Below are positions 38,623 to 47,403 of a stretch of DNA of 64,000 nucleotides, piece after piece. The DNA is from DATKSS01 sp035468355. GTDB taxonomy: Bacteria; Chloroflexota; Dormibacteria; Dormibacterales; Dormibacteraceae. The stretch covers positions 1 through 64,000 of the forward strand of contig DATITA010000024.1 of NCBI GenBank assembly GCA_035468355.1, read 5' to 3'. Each line of letters starts with the position of its first letter. Positions within the stretch are counted from its first letter, which is position 1. The translations under genes were made by a program, and so were the position numbers. The notes under the pieces were generated by a model. That model searched no databases. It was given only the letters and a program-made list of their open reading frames with translations, and was not told where the DNA came from.

Positions 38623-39115
38623 AGGCCAGCCAGGCCGCCGGATCGACCGACCTCCCGTCGACCTGGACCTCCAGATGGACGTGCGGCCCCGTGGCGCGCC
38701 CGGTCGAGCCCACCAGGCCGAGGACCTCGCCGGGAGTCAGCGATTCGCCACTGCGCACGTGGAACGCAGACAGGTGGCAGTACAGGATGCGGACGTGCGG
38801 ATCGACGATCACCGCGACGAACATCCCCGCGCCTCCAGGGTCGAAACCAGTGCGAGCGGTCCCCGCCGTGGCCGAGGCAACGGCTGTGCCGGCGGGGGCC
38901 GCGAGGTCGATGCCGGTGTGGATGTGATGACCTGGGCAGAACGGGTCGAAGGGTTCCAGCTCGAGCGCGGTGCAGCCGAACCTCTGGCTGATGACGGCGC
39001 CTTCGACCACGCCAGCGAGGGGCAGCCTGACGTGACTAGGCACTTGTGAGGCGGCAACGATCCAGATGAAAGCTGCCGCCAACGCCAGGGCCGGGACCCG
39101 TACGAGCGCGATCAC
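38618..39115 (-). CDS. M23-family peptidase, membrane-anchored
   Basis: A 165-residue LytM-type metallopeptidase. Residues 4-23 form a signal or anchor helix. GHHIHTGIDLAAPAGTAV carries the zinc ligands His66 and Asp70, and GPHVHLEVQVDG the last His pair. It lacks a large regulatory N-terminal part. It would cut peptidoglycan cross-links outside the membrane, as needed to pass a secretion channel through the wall. The GTG start overlaps the VirB6-like gene by four bases (GTGA), so it belongs to that cluster. Confidence 0.88.
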   Translation of the reverse strand: MIALVRVPALALAAAFIWIVAASQVPSHVRLPLAGVVEGAVISQRFGCTALELEPFDPFCPGHHIHTGIDLAAPAGTAVASATAGTARTGFDPGGAGMFVAVIVDPHVRILYCHLSAFHVRSGESLTPGEVLGLVGSTGRATGPHVHLEVQVDGRSVDPAAWLAS

Positions 39116-40008
39116 GCCTTGGCAATCGCGTGCTCGAGGTGGTGAAACGCCTGATCGACCGTCGATTGCAGCTTGTGCGCCACCTTCTCGGCGCCTCCCA
39201 GCGCACCCGGCACCTTGAACACGAGCAGAAGCGAGGCCAACGCGAAGAGATGATGGACGGGCGTCGTGCCGTCCTTCTCGAGCCCGAAGCCGACCGCGAT
39301 CACGAACAGTTGAGCGGGCTGCATCAAGAGGTTGGAGGTGAAGTTGGAGGCCCACTGCTTGGAGATGTGGTGAGTCTCCGGCAGCGTGAACAGCAGACCA
39401 GCGATCGGCGCCGTGATCGCCAAGACGATGAGGATCGCGTAGCGCACCAGGTACGTGACCGCGAGCACGTCGTACCCGACCGCGAGGATGGCCGTGGTCA
39501 CGATCTCCCAGATCCCGGCGCTGGGGCCATACGCCGAGTTCGCCAGCCAGTCCGCCGGGCTGTCGAGTGAGGCGAAGCCCTGGATCACCTTGCAAAGGGT
39601 GTTGGTGATGTCGACCACCGCCTGGAAGAGCGGAAGCGAGAAATTGATCAGGACCGCGCCCATGAACAGGCGGGGCAGCAGGATTCGAGCCGAATACTGC
39701 GTCCGCAGTCCGTGGCCCCACATGATCCGGTAGGAGGCCCACATCGCGACCAGCACCAGCGCCGCATTGGAGACGATCTGGACCTTGGGCTCGAACCGTT
39801 TAATCGTGGCGTTGGCGATGAAGTCGCCGCTCGTCTCGAAATCCTTGGTGCTGAGGACGAAATCGAACCACACCTTGTCAAGGAGCCCGACGCTGTCGTT
39901 GAGCAACAGGACGACAATGCTCGCCGGATGCTGGAACGGAGCCAGTATGTCGAGCAGCTTGCCCAGGACCACGAGCAGCGACTGGATCTCGCCGAACAGC
40001 TGATCCAT
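39112..40008 (-). CDS. TrbL/VirB6-like multi-spanning membrane protein
   Basis: A 298-residue protein with about six membrane helices: IVSNAALVLVAMWASYRIMWG, ILLPRLFMGAVLINFSLPLFQAVVDI, IWEIVTTAILAVGYDVLAVTYLVRYAILIVLAITAPIAGLLF and further segments. Such Ala/Leu-rich proteins with a central conserved loop belong to the VirB6/TrbL group, the inner-membrane channel of type IV secretion systems. The group is diverse, so the call rests on topology and context: a VirB2-like gene 4 bases upstream and an M23 peptidase gene coupled downstream. I start it at the ATG at 40008. Confidence 0.7.
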   Translation of the reverse strand: MDQLFGEIQSLLVVLGKLLDILAPFQHPASIVVLLLNDSVGLLDKVWFDFVLSTKDFETSGDFIANATIKRFEPKVQIVSNAALVLVAMWASYRIMWGHGLRTQYSARILLPRLFMGAVLINFSLPLFQAVVDITNTLCKVIQGFASLDSPADWLANSAYGPSAGIWEIVTTAILAVGYDVLAVTYLVRYAILIVLAITAPIAGLLFTLPETHHISKQWASNFTSNLLMQPAQLFVIAVGFGLEKDGTTPVHHLFALASLLLVFKVPGALGGAEKVAHKLQSTVDQAFHHLEHAIAKA

Positions 40009-40012
40009 GGAT

Positions 40013-40279
40013 CTACTTCGTCGAGTTCGGCACCGAGCTGGTGAGGATGGTGACGAGCGAGCTGGCCACCTCGACCCCGATCGTCCCGACCACGATGCGC
40101 TGGATCCACTGCTTGGCCGCGAGGGCCGACTTGGATTCCACCGCGGTGATCTTCCAAATGAAGGCGAAAATAAAGGCAAGCGCGCCGATTGATCCGACCA
40201 GCGCCTGCCCGATGTGTGTCCAGGTGAGGATCAAGTCCTGAATCGGGGTGATGTCCGGTCCGGCGGCAAGAAACGGCAT
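40013..40279 (-). CDS. VirB2/TrbC-like small membrane protein
   Basis: An 88-residue protein with two membrane helices (about 14-41 and 58-79) joined by a charged loop (KITAVESKSALAAKQWIQR). Size, topology and the VirB6-like neighbour fit the pilin-like VirB2/TrbC family. Unlike many pilins it has no long signal peptide. The ATG has a GGAGG seven bases upstream. The motif AACCCAGCCTGTTAAG lies 54 bases before the gene. It is the first gene of the cluster. Confidence 0.65.
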   Translation of the reverse strand: MPFLAAGPDITPIQDLILTWTHIGQALVGSIGALAFIFAFIWKITAVESKSALAAKQWIQRIVVGTIGVEVASSLVTILTSSVPNSTK

Positions 40280-40332
40280 GTGAACCTCCAGTTGTTTTGA
40301 GGTGCACGTTAGGCACGTATCGCCGGCGGAGG

Positions 40333-40348
40333 AACCCAGCCTGTTAAG
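40333..40348 (-). promoter_or_regulatory. 16-base motif copy 3, upstream of VirB2-like gene
   Basis: Plus strand AACCCAGCCTGTTAAG, a perfect match to 38607-38622. It lies in the 114-base gap between the divergent VirB2-like and ligD genes, nearer to the VirB2-like side when read on the minus strand. Confidence 0.5.
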
Positions 40349-40380
40349 GCAGCCCGCGCAAGCCCGAGGCGCCCGTGGCC

Positions 40381-40386
40381 TAAATT
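40381..40386 (+). promoter_or_regulatory. -10 hexamer TAAATT, leaderless ligD gene
   Basis: TAAATT followed by seven bases and the GTG at 40394, with no ribosome-binding site. Confidence 0.5.
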
Positions 40387-40393
40387 TGTACTG

Positions 40394-41824
40394 GTGGCCA
40401 AAAAGCTCGCCGAGTACGAGGCCAAACGCGACTTCAAGCACACTCCTGAACCGGGAGGCCGGGTGCCTCGCAAGGCTGCGCGGGCGCTCCGGTTCGTAGT
40501 CCAGGAGCACCATGCTCGACGCCTGCACTGGGACTTTCGGCTCGAGCGCGACGGCGTGCTGGTGTCCTGGGCCGTGCCCAAAGGCGTGCCGCCCGACCCC
40601 AAGAAGAACCACCTCGCGGTCCACGTGGAGGACCATCCGCTTGGATACATCGACTTTGCGGGCCAGATCCCGGCCGGCAACTACGGGGCCGGCCAGGTTT
40701 CGATCTGGGACCACGGCACCTACGAAACCGAAAAATGGTCCGACCGCGAGGTGATGGTCGTCCTGCATGGCGAGCGGGTCCAGGGCCGTTACGTGCTGTT
40801 CCAGACCAACGGGGAGAACTGGATGATCCATCGCATGGACCCGCCTCAGGACCCTGAGCGCGACGCCATGCCCGAGACGATCGTGCCGATGATGGCCAAG
40901 CTCGGCTCGGCCAGCCCCAAGCCCGACGCTCCCTGGGGGTTCGAGTTCAAATGGGATGGGATCCGCGCCCTCGCCTATGTCGACGGCGGACGCGTGCGGC
41001 TGATCAGCCGGAGCGGCGAGGAGATCACGCCCCGCTACCCGGAGGTCCACGCGATGGGCCGCGCACTCGGCTCCAAAGAGGTCATCCTCGACGGCGAGGT
41101 GGTTGCGCTTGACGACAAGGGCCGCCCGAGCTTCGAGGAGATCCAGCAGCGGATGGGCCTCACCTCGGAGACCGACATCCGCCGCAAGATGAAGACCGTG
41201 CCCGTGACGTACATGGTCTTCGACCTCCTGTGGCAGGACGGCCACTCGCTGATGGCACAGCCCTACACCGAGCGGCGCCGCGCCCTGGAAAAGCTGAAGC
41301 TGGCGGGCCAGTCGTGGCAGACGCCCCCGTTCGAGAGGGGAGGCGGGCAGGCCATGCTGGACGCGAGCGCCAGGGCGGGGCTCGAAGGCGTCATGGCCAA
41401 GCGCCTGGACTCTCGATACGAACCCGGCCGGCGGAGCGGCGCCTGGGTGAAGGTCAAGAACCGCAACCGACAGGAGCTGGTGATCGCGGGCTGGCTCGAG
41501 GGCGAGGGCAAGCGTCACGGCTACCCCGGGGCGCTGCTGCTCGGCTACTACGACCGGGGCAAACTGATCTACGCGGGCAAGGTGGGAACCGGCTTCACCG
41601 ATGCGATGCTCGAGAAGCTGAAGGTGCTGTTGAAGCCCCTGGCCCAGGACAAGAGCCCCTTTCACTCAGGCTCGCCTCCTCGCGCCGCGCACTTTGTGAA
41701 ACCGAAGCTCGTGGCAGAGTTCGAGTTCGTCGAATGGACGCGGTCCGGACAGCTTCGTGCGCCTGCGTTCAAGGGCCTTCGCGCCGACAAGCCTGCGAAG
41801 GACGTGGTTCGCGAAGGTGGCTAA
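40394..41824 (+). CDS. ligD: LigD-type ATP-dependent DNA ligase with phosphoesterase domain
   Basis: A 476-residue protein. Residues 10-160 are the 3'-phosphoesterase domain (RFVVQEHHARRLHWDFRLERDGVLVSWAVPKG, GNYGAGQVSIWDHGTY). Residues 165-460 are the ATP-dependent ligase, with the AMP-carrying Lys186 in FEFKWDGIRA, then EVILDGEVVALDD, and AGLEGVMAKRLDSRYEPGRRSGAWVKVK. This is the end-processing and sealing half of bacterial NHEJ ligase D. The polymerase domain is a separate gene next door. No Ku gene is in the window. Confidence 0.93.
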   Translation: MAKKLAEYEAKRDFKHTPEPGGRVPRKAARALRFVVQEHHARRLHWDFRLERDGVLVSWAVPKGVPPDPKKNHLAVHVEDHPLGYIDFAGQIPAGNYGAGQVSIWDHGTYETEKWSDREVMVVLHGERVQGRYVLFQTNGENWMIHRMDPPQDPERDAMPETIVPMMAKLGSASPKPDAPWGFEFKWDGIRALAYVDGGRVRLISRSGEEITPRYPEVHAMGRALGSKEVILDGEVVALDDKGRPSFEEIQQRMGLTSETDIRRKMKTVPVTYMVFDLLWQDGHSLMAQPYTERRRALEKLKLAGQSWQTPPFERGGGQAMLDASARAGLEGVMAKRLDSRYEPGRRSGAWVKVKNRNRQELVIAGWLEGEGKRHGYPGALLLGYYDRGKLIYAGKVGTGFTDAMLEKLKVLLKPLAQDKSPFHSGSPPRAAHFVKPKLVAEFEFVEWTRSGQLRAPAFKGLRADKPAKDVVREGG

Positions 41825-42821
41825 GGAGACTTCGGTCGACGTCCAGATCGAGGAACGCACCCTCAAGCTCACGAACCTCGAGAAGGTCCTGTATCCGGAG
41901 ACCGGTTTCACCAAAGCGCAGGTCATCGACTACTACACCCGCATCGCACCGGCGCTCCTTCCCCACACCCGCGACCATCCGCTGACGCTCAAGCGCTACC
42001 CCAACGGGGTCGACGCCGAGTTCTTCTATGAGAAGAACTGTCCCAAGCACCGGCCGCCCTGGGTGCAGACGGCGACGGTGTGGAGCGGCGGCAACAACCG
42101 CGACATGTACTACTGCCTTTGCCAGGACAAGCCCACGCTCGTGTGGCTTGCTCAGATCGCGACACTCGAGTTCCACACCTCACTGTCTCTCGCCTCGAAC
42201 CTCCCCCAGCCGCGCACGATGGTCTTCGACCTCGATCCCGGGCCGCCCGCGACCATCGTCGAGTGCTGCCGCATCGGGCTCATGCTGCGCGACCTCTTCG
42301 CCGAGCACGGGCTCGAGTGCCACGCCAAGACGTCGGGTTCCAAGGGGCTGCAGCTTTACGTGCCGCTGAACACGAAGGTCACCTACGTCGAGACCAAGGT
42401 CATATCCAAGGGCCTGGCTCAACTCTTCGAGGAGAAGCACCCGGATCTGGCGGTGCACAAGCAGCTCAAGGAGCTGCGCACTGGTCGGGTGCTCATCGAC
42501 TGGAGCCAGAACGACCAGTACAAGACCACCGTCAACGTCTATTCGCTGCGAGCCCGCGCCCGCCCCACCGTGTCCACGCCAGTGACGTGGGACGAGGTCG
42601 AGAAATGCCTCAAAGCGAAAGAGCCGAGCCTGCTGGTCTTCGATTCCGACCAGGTCCTCAAGCGCGTCGACAAGCTGGGCGACCTGTTCGAGCCGGTCAT
42701 CAAGAAGAAACAGAAGCTGCCGAAGGCGCTCATCGATGCGACCGGCGGGGCGACGGCGCTGGACAAGATGGCCAACCGGCGACATGGCGGAGGACGGGTC
42801 CGCCGGCCGCCGCCCCAATGA
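41817..42821 (+). CDS. LigD-type polymerase (primase-polymerase) protein
   Basis: A 334-residue archaeo-eukaryotic primase-type polymerase as in the LigD POL domain. LTNLEKVLYPETGFTKAQVIDYYTRIAPALLPHTRDHPLTLKRYPNGVDAEFFYEKNCP is the entry. TMVFDLDPGPPATI carries the catalytic Asp pair. KTSGSKGLQLYVPL holds the nucleotide-binding His-like loop and RVLIDWSQNDQYKTTVNVYSLRARARPTVSTPV the last Asp. It adds nucleotides at broken ends in NHEJ. The GTG start overlaps the ligase gene by eight bases. Confidence 0.93.
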   Translation: MAKETSVDVQIEERTLKLTNLEKVLYPETGFTKAQVIDYYTRIAPALLPHTRDHPLTLKRYPNGVDAEFFYEKNCPKHRPPWVQTATVWSGGNNRDMYYCLCQDKPTLVWLAQIATLEFHTSLSLASNLPQPRTMVFDLDPGPPATIVECCRIGLMLRDLFAEHGLECHAKTSGSKGLQLYVPLNTKVTYVETKVISKGLAQLFEEKHPDLAVHKQLKELRTGRVLIDWSQNDQYKTTVNVYSLRARARPTVSTPVTWDEVEKCLKAKEPSLLVFDSDQVLKRVDKLGDLFEPVIKKKQKLPKALIDATGGATALDKMANRRHGGGRVRRPPPQ

Positions 42822-44089
42822 CACCGCGAGTCGTCATCGCGGGGGCCGGCTTCGGCGGCCTGACCTGCGCCCGCGCCCTCAAGCGCTCGCCGGTGAGCGT
42901 AGTCCTGGTGGACCGCAACAACTACCACCTGTTCACGCCGCTGCTGTACCAGGTCGCTTCGGCCCTGCTCGACCCGGGCGAGATAGCCCGGCCGGTGCGC
43001 GAGCTGATCCGCCCTCTTTCCAACATCGAGTTTCGCCAGGCGGAGGTCACCGGTGTCGACATGGACGGCCGAGTGCTCGCCACCGATCACGGGACGATCC
43101 CCTATGACTATTTGGTTCTGGCCACCGGCGCGCAGAGCGACTATTTCGGCAACCAGGCGCTAGCCGACCGTACGTTCGGGCTCAAGCACCTGGGCGACGG
43201 GCTGGCGCTGCGCAACCGGATCCTGTCCCAATTCGAGGCTGCCCAATGGACTCCCGAAGGGTCGCGCCGGCGCGCCCTGCTTACCTTCGTGGTGATCGGA
43301 GGAGGGCCGACCGGCGTCGAGATGGCGGGCGCGCTGTCGGAGCTCATTCACCTGGTGCTGCGCAAGGACTACCCGAGGCTCGACCTGGCTGAGGTGCGTG
43401 TCGTGCTCGTCGAGGCGGCGCCCCACGTGCTAGGCACGTTCGAGCCGAAGCTTCGAGAGGCCGCGCGACTCTCGCTGGTGAAAAAGGGCGTCGAGGTCAT
43501 GCTCGGGGCCATGGTCGAATCCGTGGACGGGGACGACGTCCGCCTGAAGGGCGGGCACGAGATTGCGGCGGGGACGGTGATCTGGACCGCCGGCGTCCGC
43601 GCCTCGGACCTGGGCGGCACACTTGGCGTGCCCTTGGGGCGCCAGCAGCGCGTGCGCGTCGACGCCACGCTCCAGCTGCCGGGACACCCTGTCGTGTTCG
43701 CGATCGGTGATCTGGCCGGCGCCGCCGCGGGCGAGGTGCTCCTGCCGATGCTCATCCCGGTGGCCATGCAGGAGGCAAAGCACGTGGCGGCGACGATCGA
43801 CAAGATGTTACGAACCGGCGGCGCCCGCGAATTCCGGTACCGAGATCCGGGGATCATGGCGACGATCGGGCGCAACTCCGCGGTCGCCCAGTTCGGCGCG
43901 GTGCGACTGTCCGGGTTCCTTGGTTGGATGATGTGGCTCGCGGTGCACCTGGTGAACGTGATCAGCTTCCGGAGCCGCATCCTCGTCCTGGTCAACTGGG
44001 CCTGGGACTACGTCTTCTACGACCGACCGATCCGCCTCATCGTGCGGGCGGCCGACGATCGGGGCTTGGCGGCCCGGACCGCGCGATGA
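42818..44089 (+). CDS. ndh: Type II NADH dehydrogenase
   Basis: A 423-residue NDH-2. The FAD motif is RVVIAGAGFGGLTCARAL, followed by NNYHLFTPLLYQVAS, the NADH motif FVVIGGGPTGVEMAGALSEL and the FAD-closing VFAIGDLAG. The C-terminal part (FLGWMMWLAVHLVNVISFRSRILVLVNWAWDYVFYDRPIRLI) is the membrane-binding helical segment. It passes electrons from NADH to quinone without pumping protons. The ATG overlaps the polymerase stop by four bases, and its own stop overlaps the lipoprotein start. Confidence 0.93.
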   Translation: MTPRVVIAGAGFGGLTCARALKRSPVSVVLVDRNNYHLFTPLLYQVASALLDPGEIARPVRELIRPLSNIEFRQAEVTGVDMDGRVLATDHGTIPYDYLVLATGAQSDYFGNQALADRTFGLKHLGDGLALRNRILSQFEAAQWTPEGSRRRALLTFVVIGGGPTGVEMAGALSELIHLVLRKDYPRLDLAEVRVVLVEAAPHVLGTFEPKLREAARLSLVKKGVEVMLGAMVESVDGDDVRLKGGHEIAAGTVIWTAGVRASDLGGTLGVPLGRQQRVRVDATLQLPGHPVVFAIGDLAGAAAGEVLLPMLIPVAMQEAKHVAATIDKMLRTGGAREFRYRDPGIMATIGRNSAVAQFGAVRLSGFLGWMMWLAVHLVNVISFRSRILVLVNWAWDYVFYDRPIRLIVRAADDRGLAARTAR

Positions 44090-44781
44090 GGCGTGCGCTC
44101 TACATAGTCGTGGCAGCCCTCGTGCTGTCGGCATGCGGCGGCGGAGGACCGCAGCCGAAGGCGGTGGACCCCGCACAGATCCTGCGCGACGGCGCCGCCG
44201 CGATGTCGAAGCTCACCACCGTGACCGCCACCTTGAAGTTCACGAAGGGTGCGGTCACGTTCCAGGGCTTCACCCTGGCCGGGGCGAAGACCGCGGTGCG
44301 GCTCCCGGGCGACAGCGACACGACATACACGGTCAAGCAGCAGGACCTGTCCCTGAGCATCGAGGTCGTGATCATGAGCGGCCACGTTTTCGTGCACGTC
44401 CCCTTCTCGACCTTCCAGGAGGTCACCGGCCCCGCCGCGGTTGCCATCCCCGACCTGGCCAAGCTCTTCGACCCATCCACCGGGCTGCCCGCCGTGATCC
44501 CGGCGGGGCAGACGCCAAGGTACCTTGGCCTCGACGAGGCGGGCGGCGTCAGCTGCTACCGCGTCAGCGCGACCTACACCACGGACCAGGTGCACGCGAT
44601 GCTCCCGCAGCTGAGCGCGGCCGGCGCAGTGCAGGCCGTCATCTGGGTCGGAGCGACCGACCACCTGATCCGCAAGGCGACGCTTGACGGTGCGTTCGGC
44701 GACGGCGGCAAAGAGAGCTCCGTCGAAGTCGACATCGGGGGCTTTAACTCGGCGGTCAGCATCACCTCGCCGTCCCCGTAG
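44086..44781 (+). CDS. LppX/LprG-type lipoprotein
   Basis: A 231-residue lipoprotein. The signal peptide ends in the lipobox LVLSAC, with the modified Cys at about residue 18, followed by a Gly-rich linker. Residues 30-225 fit the LppX_LprAFG family: GAAAMSKLTTVTATLKFTKG, then an amphipathic beta-sheet part and DHLIRKATLDGAFGDGG. Family members are anchored outside the membrane and carry acylated lipids in a hydrophobic pocket. The MFS gene 14 bases downstream completes the arrangement of the mycobacterial LprG-P55 locus. Confidence 0.85.
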   Translation: MRRALYIVVAALVLSACGGGGPQPKAVDPAQILRDGAAAMSKLTTVTATLKFTKGAVTFQGFTLAGAKTAVRLPGDSDTTYTVKQQDLSLSIEVVIMSGHVFVHVPFSTFQEVTGPAAVAIPDLAKLFDPSTGLPAVIPAGQTPRYLGLDEAGGVSCYRVSATYTTDQVHAMLPQLSAAGAVQAVIWVGATDHLIRKATLDGAFGDGGKESSVEVDIGGFNSAVSITSPSP

Positions 44782-44795
44782 CCCAGGCAACGCCC

Positions 44796-46301
44796 GTGTC
44801 GAAGCGCGCCCTGCTCGGTCTGGCCGGCGCCGGCCTGTTCGTCGCGGCGCTCGACGCATACGTCGTCGTCACCCTGCTGCCCGCGATGACCGGAGACGTG
44901 GGCCTGAGCATCGATCAGCTCGACAAGGCCGCTCCCATCGTCACCGGGTTCCTGGCGGGGTACGTGATCGCGATGCCACTGCTCGGCGCCTATTCCGACG
45001 TACGCGGGCGCGCGCCCGTCTATGCGGCATGCATGGCCGCGTTCGCGGCCGCGTCGGTAATCACCGCGACAGCAGGCTTGTGGAGCTTCGCTGGGTTGCC
45101 GTGGCTGGTCGCGGGACGGTTCATCCAGGGCCTCGGCGGCGGCGGCCTGGTCCCCCTGTCGCTCGCCCTGGCCGCAGACCTGTACCGCGAACGGGCGCGC
45201 ACCATCGCGCTCGGCTCGATGGCGGCGCTGCAGGAGGCGGGGAGCGTCTTCGGCCCGCTGTACGGCGCGACGCTCGCATCCGTTGCGGCGGGCCTAGGAG
45301 GCTGGCGATTCGTGTTCTGGCTCAACGTGCCGCTCGCCGTGATCTGCGGCGCGGGGCTGCTGGCCGCGTCGCGCCATGCGACGCCCCAGCCCAGCCCGAC
45401 GCGCTCATCCGTCGACTGGGCGGGCGCGGCCCTGCTCGGGATCGGCCTCGGCCTGCTCGTGCTGGCCCTTTACCCTGACGACCCCGGCCACCGAGCGGTC
45501 AACGCCTACTTCGTGCCCGCGTTTGCCGCCTGCGTGGTATGCCTGGCGGCGTATGGCTGGCGGCAGCTCCGGCGCCTCGAGCCGCTGATCCCGCGCCACC
45601 TGTTGCGAAGCCGCATTTTCGCCGGGGCCTCCCTGGCCAACCTGCTCGTGGGCGCCGCCTTGATGGTGGCGCTGGTCGACGTGCCCATCCTCGGGCGGCT
45701 GGTGTTCGGCCTCGACCAGCTCGGCTCCGGGCTGCTGCTGACTCAGTTTCTGGCCGGGGTGCCGATCGGCGCGGTCGCCGGCGGGATCCTCGCCGGGCGA
45801 ATCGGCGCCCGGCTCACGGCCGCCATCGGGGTGATGGTCGCCGCCGCGTCCTTCCTGCAGATGTCAGGCTGGACGGCGAACGAGCTGGCCCTTCGCCTCG
45901 GTCCGCTGCGGCAGGCCGACATCGCCCTCGCCGCCTGTGGTCTGGGATTTGGGCTCGTGATCGCCCCTGTCACGGCCGCCGTGCTCACGCTGACCAGTCA
46001 GCAGAGCCATGGGCTCGCCACCAGCCTCGTGGTGCTCGCCCGGACGATGGGTATGCTCATCGGCCTCTCTGCGCTGACCGCGTTCGGCCTGTATCGGTTC
46101 CACCAGATCCTCGGTACGCCCGTTTTGCACGGCTCGGACGTCCACTCCCAGGTCCGCGAGCTGGAGGCGCTCGTCGCGTCGGCCTTCCTGCGGGAGTACC
46201 GCGAGATCTTCCAGGTCGCGGCCGTGATCTGCGTGCTGGCCGCGCTGACGATCGCTTTGACCCTCGGCCCTCAGCGCTTGCGGGCCACTGCGATCAGGTA
46301 A
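44796..46301 (+). CDS. MFS transporter, DHA2/P55-like
   Basis: A 501-residue major facilitator protein with 12-14 helices. Motif A is GAYSDVRGRAPVY in the loop after helix 2, and RFIQGLGGGGLVPLSLALAADLYRERAR matches motif B. ALQEAGSVFGPLYGATLA is the motif C-like antiporter helix. The length is near that of mycobacterial P55 (Rv1410c). Preceded by a LprG-like lipoprotein gene, it may export a lipid such as triacylglyceride and thereby affect drug tolerance. This role is inference. It converges with the methyltransferase gene, overlapping by 31 bases. Confidence 0.87.
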   Translation: MSKRALLGLAGAGLFVAALDAYVVVTLLPAMTGDVGLSIDQLDKAAPIVTGFLAGYVIAMPLLGAYSDVRGRAPVYAACMAAFAAASVITATAGLWSFAGLPWLVAGRFIQGLGGGGLVPLSLALAADLYRERARTIALGSMAALQEAGSVFGPLYGATLASVAAGLGGWRFVFWLNVPLAVICGAGLLAASRHATPQPSPTRSSVDWAGAALLGIGLGLLVLALYPDDPGHRAVNAYFVPAFAACVVCLAAYGWRQLRRLEPLIPRHLLRSRIFAGASLANLLVGAALMVALVDVPILGRLVFGLDQLGSGLLLTQFLAGVPIGAVAGGILAGRIGARLTAAIGVMVAAASFLQMSGWTANELALRLGPLRQADIALAACGLGFGLVIAPVTAAVLTLTSQQSHGLATSLVVLARTMGMLIGLSALTAFGLYRFHQILGTPVLHGSDVHSQVRELEALVASAFLREYREIFQVAAVICVLAALTIALTLGPQRLRATAIR

Positions 46302-47137
46302 GAGTGGTGATAGCGGAACGCGTCGTCGGGATCTCCCAGGCTGTCCATGGCCGATTCGACCTCCGACTCGAGCTCCCTGCGGTAACTGGGGCCGAGCGAG
46401 TTGATCAGCGTGTATGGAAGCGGCCCCGCCCCTGCCATCAGGTCGGTCCATTCATGAGCGTCGCGCGTGCGCCCGCCCGTCACCATCTCGGTCATGCGGG
46501 TCACTTCGAAACCGGCGGCAGACAGGATTTGCGGCAGCACGTCCGGCTCGCCGAACCGCGACCGTTCTGAGCTGTATCGCGGAAGGCTCAGGTAGTGGCG
46601 TCGGGCGAGAGGGGCGAGGCCCTGGAAGAAGAGGTCCTGGGCGCGGGTGCTGAGGCTTCGCCTCTGGCATGAGACCGCCAAACGCCCACCCCGGCGCAGC
46701 ACCCGGGCCGCCTCGCCAAGGGCCGCAGGCGGGTCGGCGAAATAGGTCAGCGCCTCGCCCATCGTGACCAGGTCGAAGGTCGAGGGCCGAAAGACGAGGT
46801 CCTCGGCGGCCATCCCGAGAAACTGCAGCTTTTTGACGCTCCCCGCTCGGCGGTCGTGACTCTTCCTGGAGCGGGCGATCGACAGCATCCGCTCCGAGAG
46901 GTCGATGCCGATCACTGCGCCCGGGCTAACCAGCGGGGCGAGGAGATGGGCGACGAGGCCGGTGCCCGTCCCGACGTCGAGCGCGTGCTCGGCCTTCACC
47001 GGGGCTGCAAGCTCCACCAGCCTGGCGGCCACCCGGGCGTGTTGCCCGCCGGCCCAGGTGTCATAGTCCGCCGCGACGCGGTCGAAGAAGTCGACCAGGT
47101 GGTCGACCATCTCATCGGACGAGTCCGGGTCCATCAC
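46271..47137 (-). CDS. SAM-dependent methyltransferase (UbiE/COQ5-like)
   Basis: A 288-residue methyltransferase. FFDRVAADYDTWAGGQHARVAARL leads to motif I ALDVGTGTGLVAHLLAPLV, then VIGIDLSERMLSIA and FDLVTMGEALTYFADPPAALGEAARVLRRGGRLAVS. This is the UbiE-like pattern for methylation of quinones or small lipids. It starts with GTG at 47137 or ATG at 47134. No menaquinone gene is adjacent, so the substrate is open. Confidence 0.85.
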   Translation of the reverse strand: MMDPDSSDEMVDHLVDFFDRVAADYDTWAGGQHARVAARLVELAAPVKAEHALDVGTGTGLVAHLLAPLVSPGAVIGIDLSERMLSIARSRKSHDRRAGSVKKLQFLGMAAEDLVFRPSTFDLVTMGEALTYFADPPAALGEAARVLRRGGRLAVSCQRRSLSTRAQDLFFQGLAPLARRHYLSLPRYSSERSRFGEPDVLPQILSAAGFEVTRMTEMVTGGRTRDAHEWTDLMAGAGPLPYTLINSLGPSYRRELESEVESAMDSLGDPDDAFRYHHSYLIAVARKR

Positions 47138-47403
47138 GAGGATGCCGCCCTGGATTGCCGCCCATGCCGAGCAGCGCCTCTCAATTGGTTCCTGGGACGA
47201 ATGGTCACTGAAACGCGCTCCAAATCCTGGATCCCGGGTTGAGCTCGAGCCCTACCTAGCCTTCCTGGTCGTCTGCCGGCACGCCTGTTACGATGCTAGC
47301 TCGCTCCGATCCAGGCTCTGCCTGGTTAAAGGGCGCAAGTCCGCTCGATTCGCAGAGTTGAGCACAGAGTATGGAAGGCACGATCAACGCAGTGGAGGAT
47401 CCC

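Noticed and set aside
37655..40279. The secretion-like cluster as part of a full integrative element
   Set aside because: No integrase, relaxase, attachment-site repeat or tRNA gene is near, and base composition matches the neighbours.
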